A DNA stretch of 64,000 nt from Colwellia chukchiensis (lineage in GTDB: Bacteria > Pseudomonadota > Gammaproteobacteria > Enterobacterales > Alteromonadaceae). Within the stretch, counting starts at the first letter, position 1. Every line of letters begins with the position of its first letter. A model generated the notes under the pieces. It was given only the letters and a program-made list of their open reading frames with translations, was not told where the DNA came from and made no database searches. Location: positions 228,369 to 292,368 of the forward strand of contig NZ_NBOC01000002.1 in NCBI RefSeq assembly GCF_002104455.1, in the 5' to 3' direction. This document shows positions 18,457 through 28,236 of the stretch, in pieces. Position numbers and translations under genes: made by a program.

Positions 18457-19431
18457 TTATGTTTTTTGCGCTTGTTTTTCTGCGCTTTTTGAGGCGCGAC
18501 GCTGAGTGATTATTTGCTGAATTTCACCACCTATGTGCTCTTCACCACGGGCTTTCGCGAGATTAATTTGCTTTTCACGCTCTTGAAAACGACTACGTTG
18601 CTCATCAGTATATTTGTCGTGACAGCGCGGACAGCTGACCCCTTGCACATAATGTTCACTTTGCTTATCTGCTTCAGTGATTGGGTATCGACAGGCAAAA
18701 CATTGATCGTATTGACCACGCTCTAAGTTATGGTTTACTGCGACTCTGCCATCAAAAACAAAGCATTCACCTTGCCACATGGTTTCTTGTTCTGGTACCT
18801 CTTCAAGGTACTTTAATACGCCACCTTCTAGATGATAAACGTCTTCAAAACCTTGCTCTTTTAGATAGGCTGTTGATTTTTCACAGCGAATACCACCAGT
18901 ACAAAACATTGCGACTTTTTTGTGTTTGTTTTTATCTAAATGCTTAGCGACATACTCAGGGAATTCGCGAAAAGTTTCGGTATTTGGGTTGACGGCATTT
19001 TCAAAGGTGCCTATTTCTACTTCGTAATCATTGCGAGTATCAATAAGTAATACTTCAGGGTCGCTGATCAAAGCATTCCAGTCTTTTGGTTTAACATAAG
19101 TGCCGACCGTTAAAGTAGGGTCTATGCCTTGCACGCCCATAGTGACGATTTCTTTTTTCAGCTTCACCTTGGTGCGTTGAAATGGGTTTTCTTGATGAAA
19201 TGATGACTTGGTTGATACGCCTGCTAGGCGAGAGTCACTATTAATAAACGCAAGAACCGCGTCGATACCTTCTTGCGGCCCTGCTATGGTGCCATTGATG
19301 CCTTCAAGGGCTAAAAGCAGAGTACCTTTGACGGCGTTATCTGTCATCACTTGCAGTAACGGTTGTTTAATATCGGCAAAGTTTTCTAAACGCACAAATT
19401 TATATAGTGCACAAACTGTGATGTTATTCAT
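18457..19431 (-). CDS. trhO: tRNA uridine-34 hydroxylase TrhO (rhodanese family, YceA)
   Basis: A 324-residue protein of the UPF0176/TrhO family. An N-terminal ferredoxin-like domain is followed by a rhodanese domain with the active-site Cys177 in '[16 protein letters not shown]'. The C-terminal Cys-rich part ('CFACRYPI', '[11 protein letters not shown]') resembles a zinc-binding module. TrhO installs 5-hydroxyuridine at the wobble position with O2, a precursor of cmo5U/mcmo5U. It is monocistronic. Confidence 0.93.
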   Translation of the reverse strand: MNNITVCALYKFVRLENFADIKQPLLQVMTDNAVKGTLLLALEGINGTIAGPQEGIDAVLAFINSDSRLAGVSTKSSFHQENPFQRTKVKLKKEIVTMGVQGIDPTLTVGTYVKPKDWNALISDPEVLLIDTRNDYEVEIGTFENAVNPNTETFREFPEYVAKHLDKNKHKKVAMFCTGGIRCEKSTAYLKEQGFEDVYHLEGGVLKYLEEVPEQETMWQGECFVFDGRVAVNHNLERGQYDQCFACRYPITEADKQSEHYVQGVSCPRCHDKYTDEQRSRFQEREKQINLAKARGEEHIGGEIQQIITQRRASKSAEKQAQKT

Positions 19432-19788
19432 GGTGTTATTGACCCATTGAGCGAGCCTGATAGTAAGTCAGGAGCTGTAGATTGAAAGTAGCGCTGAGTT
19501 TCACAGCGGTGATATTGTTTTTAATTCTAATAAAAAACGGCGGCATTCTAGCAAAAGTTACGAAGCGGTGATAGTGTTTTGCGTATTTTTCCAACAACAA
19601 AGGCTGTTGTGTCTTGGTCAGTTTTTTTTGATGCTCAATACTGGGAACTTAGCCTGTAAAGTCTTTGCTGCAACATATTGTTGACAGTTGATAATCAAGT
19701 ATATTTTATTGCCATAGCCATTGTCGTAACGCTTGTTATACTATGGGCTAATTGTCATTTTATTTTTCTTTCTGGAGTTGTTTAGCCC
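19432..19788. other. Divergent intergenic region of trhO and the fumarylacetoacetase gene
   Basis: A 357-bp gap with no credible ORF. TTGACA at 19681-19686 is followed 17 bp later by TTTTAT (19704-19709), and TATACT occurs at 19737-19742; either could serve the downstream gene. GGAG at 19774-19777 is the probable RBS. Nothing else is recognised. Confidence 0.4.
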
Positions 19789-21111
19789 ATGACTACACCC
19801 AATTTACTCAATGAAACCCATGATCCAAAGTTAACCAGCTGGGTTAGCTCCGCTAATATCGAGCATAGTGATTTTCCCATTCAAAATTTACCGTTTGCAA
19901 GCTTTAAGCGCAAAGGCAGCAGTGAGGAATTTCGCGTTGGTGTGGCCATTGGTGAGCAAATTGTTGATTTAAAAGCATTACATGCATTAGGCCTATTTAC
20001 CGACGATGCACAAGATGCATTAGCTGCGTGTTGTAAAGCGCAATTAAATGACTTTATGGCGATGGGTAAACGTTATTGGAGTGCATTACGTCTGGCGTTG
20101 TCACAAGCACTAGCGCAAGGCTCTAGCATGCAAGCAGATATCACGTCATGCTTAGTAGCCCAAAGTGATGTTGAATACGCACTGCCTTGTCAAATTGGTG
20201 ACTACACCGACTTTTATACTTCAATTCACCATGCAACCTCAGTGGGCAGTAAGTTTCGTCCTGACAACCCGTTATTACCTAATTACAAGTGGGTGCCAAT
20301 TGGTTATCACGGCCGTGCATCATCAATTGAAGTGTCTGGCCGTGATTTTAAGCGCCCTAAAGGGCAAACTAAAGCGCCAACGGCAACAGAGCCTTCATTT
20401 GGCCCATGTAAGCGTTTAGATTATGAATTAGAAGTGGGTATTTTTATTGGTAAGGGTAATGACTTAGGCGCACCGATTAGCATTGATGACGCTGATGATC
20501 ATGTATTTGGTGTCTGTTTGTTTAATGACTGGTCTGCCCGTGACATTCAAGGGTGGGAATATCAACCCTTAGGGCCGTTTTTATCAAAAAGCTTTGCCTC
20601 AACAATTTCACCTTGGATTGTTACCTCAGAAGCGTTGGCACCTTTTCGTGAGCAATGGACTCGTGAGGCATCCGACCCACAACCTTTACCTTATTTAGAG
20701 TCAAGTCATAATCGTGCGCTTGGCGCGTTAAATATGCAATTGCAGGTGTTGCTGGAAACCGCAGCGATGCGAGATGCTAAGCAAGCGCCTGTGCAATTGT
20801 CACAATCTAACTTTAAAGACTCTTATTGGACCATAGCGCAAATGGTAGCGCATCATACGGTTAATGGTTGTAATTTACGGGCCGGCGATATGTTTGGTAG
20901 TGGTACGCAATCAGGGCCAAACCCTGAAGAAGCGGGCTCACTGCTTGAGTTGTCAAATGCAGGCGCTGAGCCGATCACCTTGCCAAACGGTGAAACGCGA
21001 ACCTTCCTAGTCGATGGTGATTGCGTGATTATGAAAGCTTGGTGTCAAAAGCCAGGTGCCGTGCGCATTGGATTTGGCGAAGTGAATGCCACGGTATTAG
21101 CCGCCGATTAA
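19789..21111 (+). CDS. fahA: Fumarylacetoacetase
   Basis: A 440-residue FAH-family hydrolase with an N-terminal SH3-like domain and the catalytic domain. 'QIGDYTDFYTSIHHATSVG', 'PIGYHGRASSIEVSG', 'LDYELEVGIFIGKG', 'FNDWSARDIQGWEYQPLGPFLSKSF' and 'GDMFGSGTQSGPNPEEAGS' are characteristic of true fumarylacetoacetases and carry the metal and catalytic residues. It splits fumarylacetoacetate to fumarate and acetoacetate, the last step of tyrosine degradation. Unusually for this pathway, no hmgA, maiA or hppD neighbour is present. Confidence 0.95.
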   Translation: MTTPNLLNETHDPKLTSWVSSANIEHSDFPIQNLPFASFKRKGSSEEFRVGVAIGEQIVDLKALHALGLFTDDAQDALAACCKAQLNDFMAMGKRYWSALRLALSQALAQGSSMQADITSCLVAQSDVEYALPCQIGDYTDFYTSIHHATSVGSKFRPDNPLLPNYKWVPIGYHGRASSIEVSGRDFKRPKGQTKAPTATEPSFGPCKRLDYELEVGIFIGKGNDLGAPISIDDADDHVFGVCLFNDWSARDIQGWEYQPLGPFLSKSFASTISPWIVTSEALAPFREQWTREASDPQPLPYLESSHNRALGALNMQLQVLLETAAMRDAKQAPVQLSQSNFKDSYWTIAQMVAHHTVNGCNLRAGDMFGSGTQSGPNPEEAGSLLELSNAGAEPITLPNGETRTFLVDGDCVIMKAWCQKPGAVRIGFGEVNATVLAAD

Positions 21112-21130
21112 AACCACATGCTGATAGCTT

Positions 21131-21154
21131 AGCCCCAAAATGTTTGGGGCTTTT
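21131..21154 (+). terminator. Terminator of the fumarylacetoacetase gene
   Basis: AGCCCCAAA and TTTGGGGCT form a stem with a 3-nt loop followed by TTT, 20 bp after the stop. Confidence 0.8.
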
Positions 21155-21472
21155 AAATATTTAATGGCTTACCTGAGCTAAACCTATGACGAATGTTAAC
21201 ATTATTGGTCAAATTCGTACCTCGATAGCATAATTTCTAATGATTTAATCAATATAATTGACGATAAAAAAGTCAATTTCAAAAAAGTTCAATTTTTTTT
21301 AAGTTTTTTTTTCGACTATTTATGCAAGCTTAGCACGTCTATTATACGAATCATTTCGCACTCTCTTTGTTTGAATCATTTGCTACAGCGCAGATAAAAT
21401 AGTAGTTACAGCTTGGTTACATTTGTTAATTCGGTTAATTCCTTGTCTCTACTCACTTTGCATAGCAATACA

Positions 21473-21497
21473 TTTTGTTAACTTTGTGCTAACAAAA
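21473..21497. promoter_or_regulatory. Inverted repeat upstream of the TonB-dependent receptor gene
   Basis: TTTTGTTA (21473-21480) and TAACAAAA (21490-21497) are exact inverted copies separated by 9 bp, inside a very A+T-rich 560-bp leader region (21112-21674). Their form suits a dimeric repressor or activator site. The rest of the gap has only poly-A/T tracts. The regulator is unknown. Confidence 0.4.
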
Positions 21498-21674
21498 CGA
21501 AAAAATCACTACTTGTAAAGCTTAGCAAGCTGTTTTATAAATAATCTAGCCTTAACAGCAAGCAGCATATAACTAGCTACAGACCTCTAGTCGTTCTGCA
21601 TAAAATGTCAAAGGCAAAATTATAAAAAAAATGACGATGAAAAAATCATATTAAAAATATTAGGAAGGTAATAC

Positions 21675-24278
21675 ATGTCTACAACATTTCGCACAGGTAC
21701 GATAGCCCTTGCCGTGGGGCTAGCACTAGGAACTGCTCCTAGCTTTGCCGCCGAAGGCGAGGCAGAAGCCAAAACAAAAAATATTGAACGCATTGCCGTT
21801 GTTGGTTCACGCTCAGCACCGCGTTCAGTCGCAGAATCTCCGGTACCCGTTGATATCATAGGTGGTGATGAACTTGGCAAAAATGCCTCATCAGATATGT
21901 TAGATATGTTAATTGGTGCAATCCCATCTTTTAACGCGCGTACACAGCCGATCAGTGATGCCGCATCTTTGATTCGACCTGTTAACTTGCGTGGCCTGCC
22001 ATCAGACTCAACCTTAATATTATTAAATGGTAAGCGTCGTCACCGTGCCTCGGTTATTGCCTTCCAAGGTGGTGGTATCAATGATGGTGCTCAAGGCCCT
22101 GATATTTCGGTTATTCCTAGTGCGGCATTAAAACAAGTGGAAGTACTGCGCGATGGTGCTGCCGCACAATATGGCTCAGATGCTATAGCTGGGGTGATGA
22201 ACTTTGTTTTAAAAGACGATGCTGATGGCGGTTCAATCTCAGTAAGAAAAGGCTCTTATTATGAAGGTGACGGTGACTCTACCGTGATCGACGGTAACGT
22301 AGGCTTACCGTTTACTAAAGATGGCTTTGCCAACTTAAGTTTCCAGTTAAAAAATGCTGATGCCACTAGTCGTAGTGTTCAACGTCCAGATGCAGCCGCA
22401 ATTGCTGCCGCGGGCAATAGCTCAATTCAAAATCCAGCCCAAATCTGGGGTAATCCAGAAATTGAAGATGATATTACCTTGTTTGGTAATGTTGGCTTAG
22501 ATTTAGGCGATGATAAAGAGTTTTACATGTTTGGTAACTATTCAGAGCGTGATGTTACCGGTGGCTTTTATTATCGTAACCCTCACAACCGTGGCAATGT
22601 CTTCTCAATTGATGGTGGTGAAACATTATTGGTAGGTGATGTTGGTTTAGCGACTACAGGCGTACCCAGTTGTTCTTGGTCAAATGCAACGGCAGACAAC
22701 CCATTAACGCCATCAAATGTTGCTGCCAATGTTGGTAATGTTTTAGACTCGCCTGATTATCAAGCTATGGTTGCAGATCCTAATTGTTTCTCAATGAACC
22801 AAATTATGCCCGGTGGTTACACACCACAATTTGGTGGCAATATTACTGATACCTCATTAACTATTGGTACCAAAGGTGACATTAATAGCGGCATGCTTGA
22901 AGGCTGGTTTTTTGATTTAACCGGTTCAGTAGGTCGTAATGAATCGAAATTCAATTTGAAAAACTCTTTAAACCCGTCACTAGGTTTAGAAACACCGGTC
23001 GACTTTCAAACCGGTAGTTATATCCAAATGGAAAAAACCTTTAACTTTGACTTAGTCAAAGGCATTGAAATGGGCCTTGATGAGCTGGTTAATGTGGCTA
23101 TGGGTATAGAGTGGCGTGAAGAAAGCTTTGAAATAGTATCGGGCGAAGAAGCGTCATGGAAAGCGGGTATTTACGCAGACCAAGGCTTCAACATAGGTTC
23201 ACATGGTTTTAAAGGCTTTGGCCCAGAAACGCAAGGTCGTAATGATCGACGCAATGTTGCGGCTTATGTTGATGTTGAAGCACAATTAACCGAAGACTTG
23301 TTAGTCGGTGGTGCGGTGCGTTATGAAGATTTCAACACTTTTGGTAACACCACTAACTATAAATTAACCGCGCAATATACTGTTAATGATGAAGTGTCAG
23401 TTCGAGCCTCTCACAGTACTGGCTTTAGAGCACCAACGGTTGGTCAAGCGAACGTGACTAACACACAGACTTCGATTGTTAATGGTAATTTAATACAAAC
23501 ATTCCTAGCGCCGCCGACTAATCCATTATCGTCATTTTATGGCGGTGAAGAATTGACTCCAGAAGAGTCACGCAGTTTTGCAGGTGGTTTAGTTTATCAA
23601 GATGGTGCATTCTTCTTTACTGTCGATTACTACAATATCGAAGTTACGGATCGTTTAGCGCAGTCAAGTCAAATTTCAGTACGAGCAGAAGATCATGCTG
23701 CACTTGAAGCACTTGGTGTTGTTAACCCAGAGTTGATTTCAGCGGTAACTTACTTTACCAATGATTTTGACACTACCACTCAAGGTGTTGATGTTGTTGC
23801 AAACTACACCATGGAGCTGTTAGGGGGTGATACCTTGTTATCATTAGCCTACAACTGGAATGAAACCACAGTTGATAAGTTCAACGAAGCAACAACCAGT
23901 GAAGGTAAAGTGCATCGCTTAGAAGAAGGTATGCCAGATCACCGAGCCACCTTTACCATTTCTCAATCTTGGGAAAACGTAACCAGCTTTGTGCGTGTGA
24001 ACTACTTTGGTGAATACTTTGCTACCCATGCGGATGATGATTGTGCTATCGGTTGTTGGAATGAAATTGCTGACTCAGCGGTAACCGTTGATGCGGAAGT
24101 AAGCTACTTCTTAAATGATAGTATTACTTTATCAGCAGGGGCGAATAACATTTTCGACCAAAAAGCGCAAAAACTACCAGCAGACTCTTACGGTGTGCTT
24201 GGTGCACAATACTACGAAAGTGGTCCATTTGATTACAACGGTGGTTACTACTACGTTAAAGCAACTTATAACTTTTAA
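21675..24278 (+). CDS. TonB-dependent outer-membrane receptor
   Basis: An 867-residue receptor. The signal peptide ends at about residue 25 (APSFAAEGEA). A TonB-box-like stretch 'IERIAVVGSRSA' is followed by the plug domain ('VDIIGGDEL', 'RPVNLRGLPSDSTLILLNGKRRH', 'VEVLRDGAAAQYGSDAIAGVMNFV'). The 22-strand barrel ends in 'YVKATYNF' with the expected terminal Phe. The subclass, with 'NLRGL' and 'GGGINDGAQGPDIS', resembles receptors for complex organic substrates in marine bacteria, but the ligand cannot be deduced. AGGAAGG precedes the start. No associated transporter genes flank it. Confidence 0.92.
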   Translation: MSTTFRTGTIALAVGLALGTAPSFAAEGEAEAKTKNIERIAVVGSRSAPRSVAESPVPVDIIGGDELGKNASSDMLDMLIGAIPSFNARTQPISDAASLIRPVNLRGLPSDSTLILLNGKRRHRASVIAFQGGGINDGAQGPDISVIPSAALKQVEVLRDGAAAQYGSDAIAGVMNFVLKDDADGGSISVRKGSYYEGDGDSTVIDGNVGLPFTKDGFANLSFQLKNADATSRSVQRPDAAAIAAAGNSSIQNPAQIWGNPEIEDDITLFGNVGLDLGDDKEFYMFGNYSERDVTGGFYYRNPHNRGNVFSIDGGETLLVGDVGLATTGVPSCSWSNATADNPLTPSNVAANVGNVLDSPDYQAMVADPNCFSMNQIMPGGYTPQFGGNITDTSLTIGTKGDINSGMLEGWFFDLTGSVGRNESKFNLKNSLNPSLGLETPVDFQTGSYIQMEKTFNFDLVKGIEMGLDELVNVAMGIEWREESFEIVSGEEASWKAGIYADQGFNIGSHGFKGFGPETQGRNDRRNVAAYVDVEAQLTEDLLVGGAVRYEDFNTFGNTTNYKLTAQYTVNDEVSVRASHSTGFRAPTVGQANVTNTQTSIVNGNLIQTFLAPPTNPLSSFYGGEELTPEESRSFAGGLVYQDGAFFFTVDYYNIEVTDRLAQSSQISVRAEDHAALEALGVVNPELISAVTYFTNDFDTTTQGVDVVANYTMELLGGDTLLSLAYNWNETTVDKFNEATTSEGKVHRLEEGMPDHRATFTISQSWENVTSFVRVNYFGEYFATHADDDCAIGCWNEIADSAVTVDAEVSYFLNDSITLSAGANNIFDQKAQKLPADSYGVLGAQYYESGPFDYNGGYYYVKATYNF

Positions 24279-24299
24279 ATTAACTAAAGTTTAGTTTAC

Positions 24300-24329
24300 A
24301 AAGCCATATCAATTGATATGGCTTTTTTT
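24300..24329 (+). terminator. Terminator of the TonB receptor gene
   Basis: AAAGCCATATCAATTGATATGGCTTT is a perfect palindrome followed by further T, 22 bp after the stop. The remaining gap to 24569 contains a 70-codon minus-strand frame without RBS or family resemblance; I see no real gene there. Confidence 0.9.
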
Positions 24330-24569
24330 ATGATACGCGTTTTCGAGCTATTGTAATAACATCGCTAGCAAAAGTATTAACTCCTGCACGTAAGCGGGTA
24401 ACGGATGCTTTGCCTAACGCGCTATTGTTTTCTCTGTTTGTGCAAGTCGCCTTGGCGTAACTAAATGCAAAACAATTCATAACTGTGTTTTGCGTAACGC
24501 TCACTTTAAGCCTTAACCTTGAGCTGACAGCGCTATGCAATTAACTTTCTTACCTACTCAGCAATTTCA

Positions 24570-25835
24570 TTAACTATCGCGCTGTTGTGCAATAAACTGT
24601 TGTTGAAACTGGCTTAACTCAATAAGTCGTTGCTGTGTGATGGCTGCTTTTATCGCAGCACCTTGCATACCTTGCGCAATAAACTTTTGTGCCGTGACTT
24701 GAGCCAGCAGATCAGAGGCGCTTAACAGAAAGTCTCGTTGCGGGTAGCTGGTGTTGTTAGCGTCTAGGCGAGCGGTAAATATTGCTTGGCAAGACAGTAA
24801 AACATCGGCAAATTGCTCTGGCTTTCGCCACACGTCAAGATGCGTAAAGAGTGATAATAATACTTGTGGTGCTAATTCTAAGGCATTATCAATCTGCAGA
24901 TGAAATTGGCAAACTTTAATTGCCAAGCTCTTGTATGCATTAGGCACGCGCATGCGCTGACAAAAGTTCTCGATGATATTGCTCTGTACATCATTTGCAA
25001 CTGAAGTCTCAACTGAGTTTGTTGACTGTGCTGTTGTCATGCCTAAGTCATAACAAGCACAGGCAAACTTTATGGTGGTTTTTTCCGATAACAATACCGC
25101 TTGTGTTAGTGCCCTCATAGTGCCTTGAATACTAAGGTCGTTATGGTGCGAGTTATGAGAGCTCATATCTGTTGATAAGGTCTGTAACTCAGGCCACAGT
25201 GCTTGTATCGCGTGGCACTGTTCAAGGGTGTGAAAAAACACTGCCGGATGGGGCTCAGTCAGGCTGCGCTGCATTTCTTGCCAAATGCGTTCACCCGAAA
25301 GTGTGCTTAACTCGCCACTTTCGCTAATTTCAGTCATCAAGCGCAAGGTTTCAGGGGCAATTTCAAAACCATACTCATGATACCTTGCCGCAAAGCGGGC
25401 AACACGCAGTACCCTAAGCGGGTCTTCAACAAAAGCCGGTGAAACGTGGCGTAGAATGCGTTTTTTTAGATCGCTTTGCCCTTGGTAGGGGTCGATAATG
25501 GTGCCATCGCTCGCCCTTGCCATGGCATTGATGGTTAAGTCTCTGCGCAGTAAGTCTTGCTCAAGGGTTACATCAGGGGCAGCATAGCAGGCAAAACCGC
25601 TATAGCCTTGGCCGGATTTCTTTTCCGTACGCGCTAAAGCGTATTCTTGTTTACTTTCAGGGTGTAAAAATACCGGAAAGTCTTTACCGACTTGCAAAAA
25701 GCCACGGCTAAGCATTTCCTCAACGCTGGCCCCTACAACCACATAGTCGTGATCAACAGCGACTCGGTTCAGTAAAGCATCTCGGACAGCGCCGCCAACT
25801 AAAAAGTAATTTAATTGTTTTGTTAAGTTTTTCAT
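24570..25835 (-). CDS. cca: tRNA CCA-adding nucleotidyltransferase
   Basis: Class II nucleotidyltransferase that repairs or adds the tRNA 3' CCA. From the ATG at 25835 it has 421 residues. The head has 'FLVGGAVRDALLNR' and the catalytic D28/D30 in 'VDHDYVVVGAS'. The flexible loop 'RTEKKSGQGYSGF', 'RRDLTINAMA' and 'EDPLRVLRVARFAARY' follow. The C-terminal HD domain found in the E. coli enzyme is degenerate: the expected HDLGK is YDLGM (about residue 262). A TTG 21 bp upstream could also start it, but 25835 fits the family. No downstream partner. Confidence 0.9.
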   Translation of the reverse strand: MKNLTKQLNYFLVGGAVRDALLNRVAVDHDYVVVGASVEEMLSRGFLQVGKDFPVFLHPESKQEYALARTEKKSGQGYSGFACYAAPDVTLEQDLLRRDLTINAMARASDGTIIDPYQGQSDLKKRILRHVSPAFVEDPLRVLRVARFAARYHEYGFEIAPETLRLMTEISESGELSTLSGERIWQEMQRSLTEPHPAVFFHTLEQCHAIQALWPELQTLSTDMSSHNSHHNDLSIQGTMRALTQAVLLSEKTTIKFACACYDLGMTTAQSTNSVETSVANDVQSNIIENFCQRMRVPNAYKSLAIKVCQFHLQIDNALELAPQVLLSLFTHLDVWRKPEQFADVLLSCQAIFTARLDANNTSYPQRDFLLSASDLLAQVTAQKFIAQGMQGAAIKAAITQQRLIELSQFQQQFIAQQRDS

Positions 25836-25972
25836 TAGCTGCGTAAACCCCGACAAGTCAATAATATAGCGATAAAATCAGCGCAAGTTTAGCATAAATA
25901 TTCGCTGCGTTTTGACATATCATCGTCTTCAGGTTAATTTCGATACTGTTAATTCATTAGTTAAGATTACCT

Positions 25973-27577
25973 ATGTATACAAGTTATTTTGGTCTAGAAG
26001 AAAAGCCGTTTTCCATTGCGCCAAACCCCGACTACCTGTTTATGAGCGATCGCCATCGTGAGGCGCTAAATCATTTAACTTACGGCTTAGGCGATACCGG
26101 CGGCTTTGTGCTACTCACCGGCGAGGTTGGCACGGGCAAAACCACCATTAGCCGCCGTTTAATGGCCAATTTGCCGGAAAATACCCAAGCCGCATTTATT
26201 CTAAATCCAACGTTATCTAGCCAAGAGCTGCTGGCAACATTGTGTGACGAATTAAAAATTCGTTACCGAAAAACTGGGGCAACCTTAAAAACCTTAACCG
26301 ATAAAATACAGCAAAAATTACTTAAAAATCATGAAAGTAATATTAATACCTTGCTGATCATAGACGAGGCCCAGCACCTGCAGCCAGAAGTGTTGGAGCA
26401 ATTGCGTTTATTGACTAATTTAGAGACCAATACCAAAAAACTATTGCAAGTGATATTAATTGGTCAGCCGGAATTACAGCAATTACTACAGCGTAGAGAT
26501 TTACGACAATTAGCACAGCGCATCACCGCACGCTATCATTTGTTACCGTTAAATAAGCAAGAAGTCGAACAGTACTTAAAGCACAGGTTGTCGGTAGCCA
26601 AGTGTTTTCGTAATATTTTTGATAAAAGTGCCATCAAGGCCATACACAAAACCTGCAATGGCATACCTCGCTTAATGAACTTATTAGCTGAGCGCTCGTT
26701 AATGAATGCCTATAACAGTAATAATGCTGTGGTTAATGGGAAAATTGTTCGACAAGCAGCACGGGATGCACTTAGTGATGAATTTCATACCCAAGCATGG
26801 TGGCAAAGTGCATGGCTTAAAGTAGGCGCTGGTGTGACATTACTAGCGCTTTTTTTAGCTATGGGCATGTGGTGGGGTGCGCAGCTTATTAATGGCAATA
26901 GATTAAGCACACCGCCATTGACCAGTCATCAGCAATCAGCACCAGCAACGACTGCTAGCGTACCATTAACAAGTGCCGCTCAGGTCGAGAAATCGCAAAG
27001 CAAGCTAACTAATAGTGGCTCAGATGATACTAGTGCGCAGCCGATAACTGCAAACACAGAGTTGCAAGTGAACCACGAGCCAGGGCAAAGCGCTGCGCTT
27101 GAAAATATTGCGACAGAGAACAATAGTAGTACCGATAGGTCAAGCAGTAGACTTGAGGTCACTGAAAATAACACAGCAACACCAGCGCCAACAAACACAG
27201 ACACTAAGCCTACAACAAATTTTGTGCTAGAAGCCAGCGAAGGCGTTTCAGATGAGTTACTGGCCAGTTTTCAATCAGCCATTGCTGAAACCACGGCAAT
27301 TGAAAACTCCCCAACCACAACCGCAACGCCGCCGAGCGATTTAGCGCCCTTAAGCCAAATGCCAACTTGGATCCAAGACTCGGTACCTGCACTGGCGTTT
27401 GAAATGCATATTTATGCCAGTGATGGTCAAGGTTGGGTGCGCGTCAATGGTCGAGATCGCTACGAGGGAGATTATATTGCGCGTGAGCTCTTGTTGCATG
27501 AAATACAACCACAACAGGTGGTGCTCAGTTTTCGTGGTGAAAAATTTACCATGGCCGCGCTTTCATCATGGCAATAA
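25973..27577 (+). CDS. GspA-GspB fusion: AAA+ ATPase with periplasmic type II secretion GspB domain
   Basis: A 534-residue membrane protein. Residues 1-270 are an ExeA/GspA AAA+ ATPase: 'YFGLEEKPFSIAPNPDYLF', Walker A 'GEVGTGKT' (50-57), Walker B 'LLIIDEAQHL' (D131/E132) and 'GIPRLMNLLAERSLMNAY'. A TM lies at about 284-304, followed by a low-complexity Thr/Ser/Asn-rich linker (about 310-460). The last 70 residues ('GWVRVNGRDRYEGDYIARE' and 'VVLSFRGEKFTM') resemble the GspB/ExeB C-terminal domain. In Aeromonas ExeA and ExeB are separate proteins that help place the secretin through peptidoglycan; here they appear to be one chain. No other gsp genes are nearby. Confidence 0.85.
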   Translation: MYTSYFGLEEKPFSIAPNPDYLFMSDRHREALNHLTYGLGDTGGFVLLTGEVGTGKTTISRRLMANLPENTQAAFILNPTLSSQELLATLCDELKIRYRKTGATLKTLTDKIQQKLLKNHESNINTLLIIDEAQHLQPEVLEQLRLLTNLETNTKKLLQVILIGQPELQQLLQRRDLRQLAQRITARYHLLPLNKQEVEQYLKHRLSVAKCFRNIFDKSAIKAIHKTCNGIPRLMNLLAERSLMNAYNSNNAVVNGKIVRQAARDALSDEFHTQAWWQSAWLKVGAGVTLLALFLAMGMWWGAQLINGNRLSTPPLTSHQQSAPATTASVPLTSAAQVEKSQSKLTNSGSDDTSAQPITANTELQVNHEPGQSAALENIATENNSSTDRSSSRLEVTENNTATPAPTNTDTKPTTNFVLEASEGVSDELLASFQSAIAETTAIENSPTTTATPPSDLAPLSQMPTWIQDSVPALAFEMHIYASDGQGWVRVNGRDRYEGDYIARELLLHEIQPQQVVLSFRGEKFTMAALSSWQ

Positions 27578-27638
27578 TTATATTCGTAACCTCTGCACGT
27601 TAACCATCAGCGCGGTGCTGATGGTTAACGTATGATGG

Positions 27639-28235
27639 TTACTGCCAAGCGGGCATTTTTGCTTCGTAATCTTCAATTTTTGCGAGCTTATTTAACGTCC
27701 AACCGACACTATCAACACCGTTTTCTAAACAATACTGGTGAAAAGGTGCAAGCTCAAATTCAAAACGAGCGTTGGCGGTTGCAACGGACTTTGCCGCCAA
27801 ATCAAGGGTAAAATGTTGCGGGCTAGCTTTGACTTGCTGAAATAAGGTTTCAATGACATCTTCGGCCAACACAATAGGTAAAATACCAATATTGATACAG
27901 TTAGCATAAAAAATATCGGCAAAACTTGAAGCGATAATCACTTTAAAGCCATATTCTTGTAATGCCCAAGGCGCATGTTCGCGGCTCGAGCCACAACCGA
28001 AGTTTTCCCGTGTTAGTAATATACTGGCGCCTTGATATTGCGGCTGGTTCAAAACAAACTCAGGGTTGTCTTTTTCACCTGCGGCATCTAAATAGCGCCA
28101 GCTATGAAAAAGATGTTGGCCAAAGCCAGTTCGGGTGGTTTTTTGTAAAAATTGTTTAGGAATGATCTGATCGGTATCGACATTAGCCGCGTCTAATGGG
28201 GCAACTAAACCTGTATGTTGGGTAAATTTTTCCAT
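27639..28235 (-). CDS. leuD: 3-isopropylmalate dehydratase small subunit LeuD
   Basis: A 198-residue small subunit of isopropylmalate isomerase: '[13 protein letters not shown]', '[21 protein letters not shown]' and '[18 protein letters not shown]' are the swivel-domain signatures that contact the substrate. It forms a heterodimer with LeuC to interconvert 2- and 3-isopropylmalate. Last gene of leuABCD; its ATG follows the leuC stop by one base, so the two are translationally coupled. Confidence 0.97.
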   Translation of the reverse strand: MEKFTQHTGLVAPLDAANVDTDQIIPKQFLQKTTRTGFGQHLFHSWRYLDAAGEKDNPEFVLNQPQYQGASILLTRENFGCGSSREHAPWALQEYGFKVIIASSFADIFYANCINIGILPIVLAEDVIETLFQQVKASPQHFTLDLAAKSVATANARFEFELAPFHQYCLENGVDSVGWTLNKLAKIEDYEAKMPAWQ

Positions 28236-28236
28236 G

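Noticed and set aside
24328-24540. 70-codon minus-strand ORF between the TonB receptor gene and cca
   Set aside because: No RBS or recognisable family; it starts in a gap that otherwise looks non-coding.
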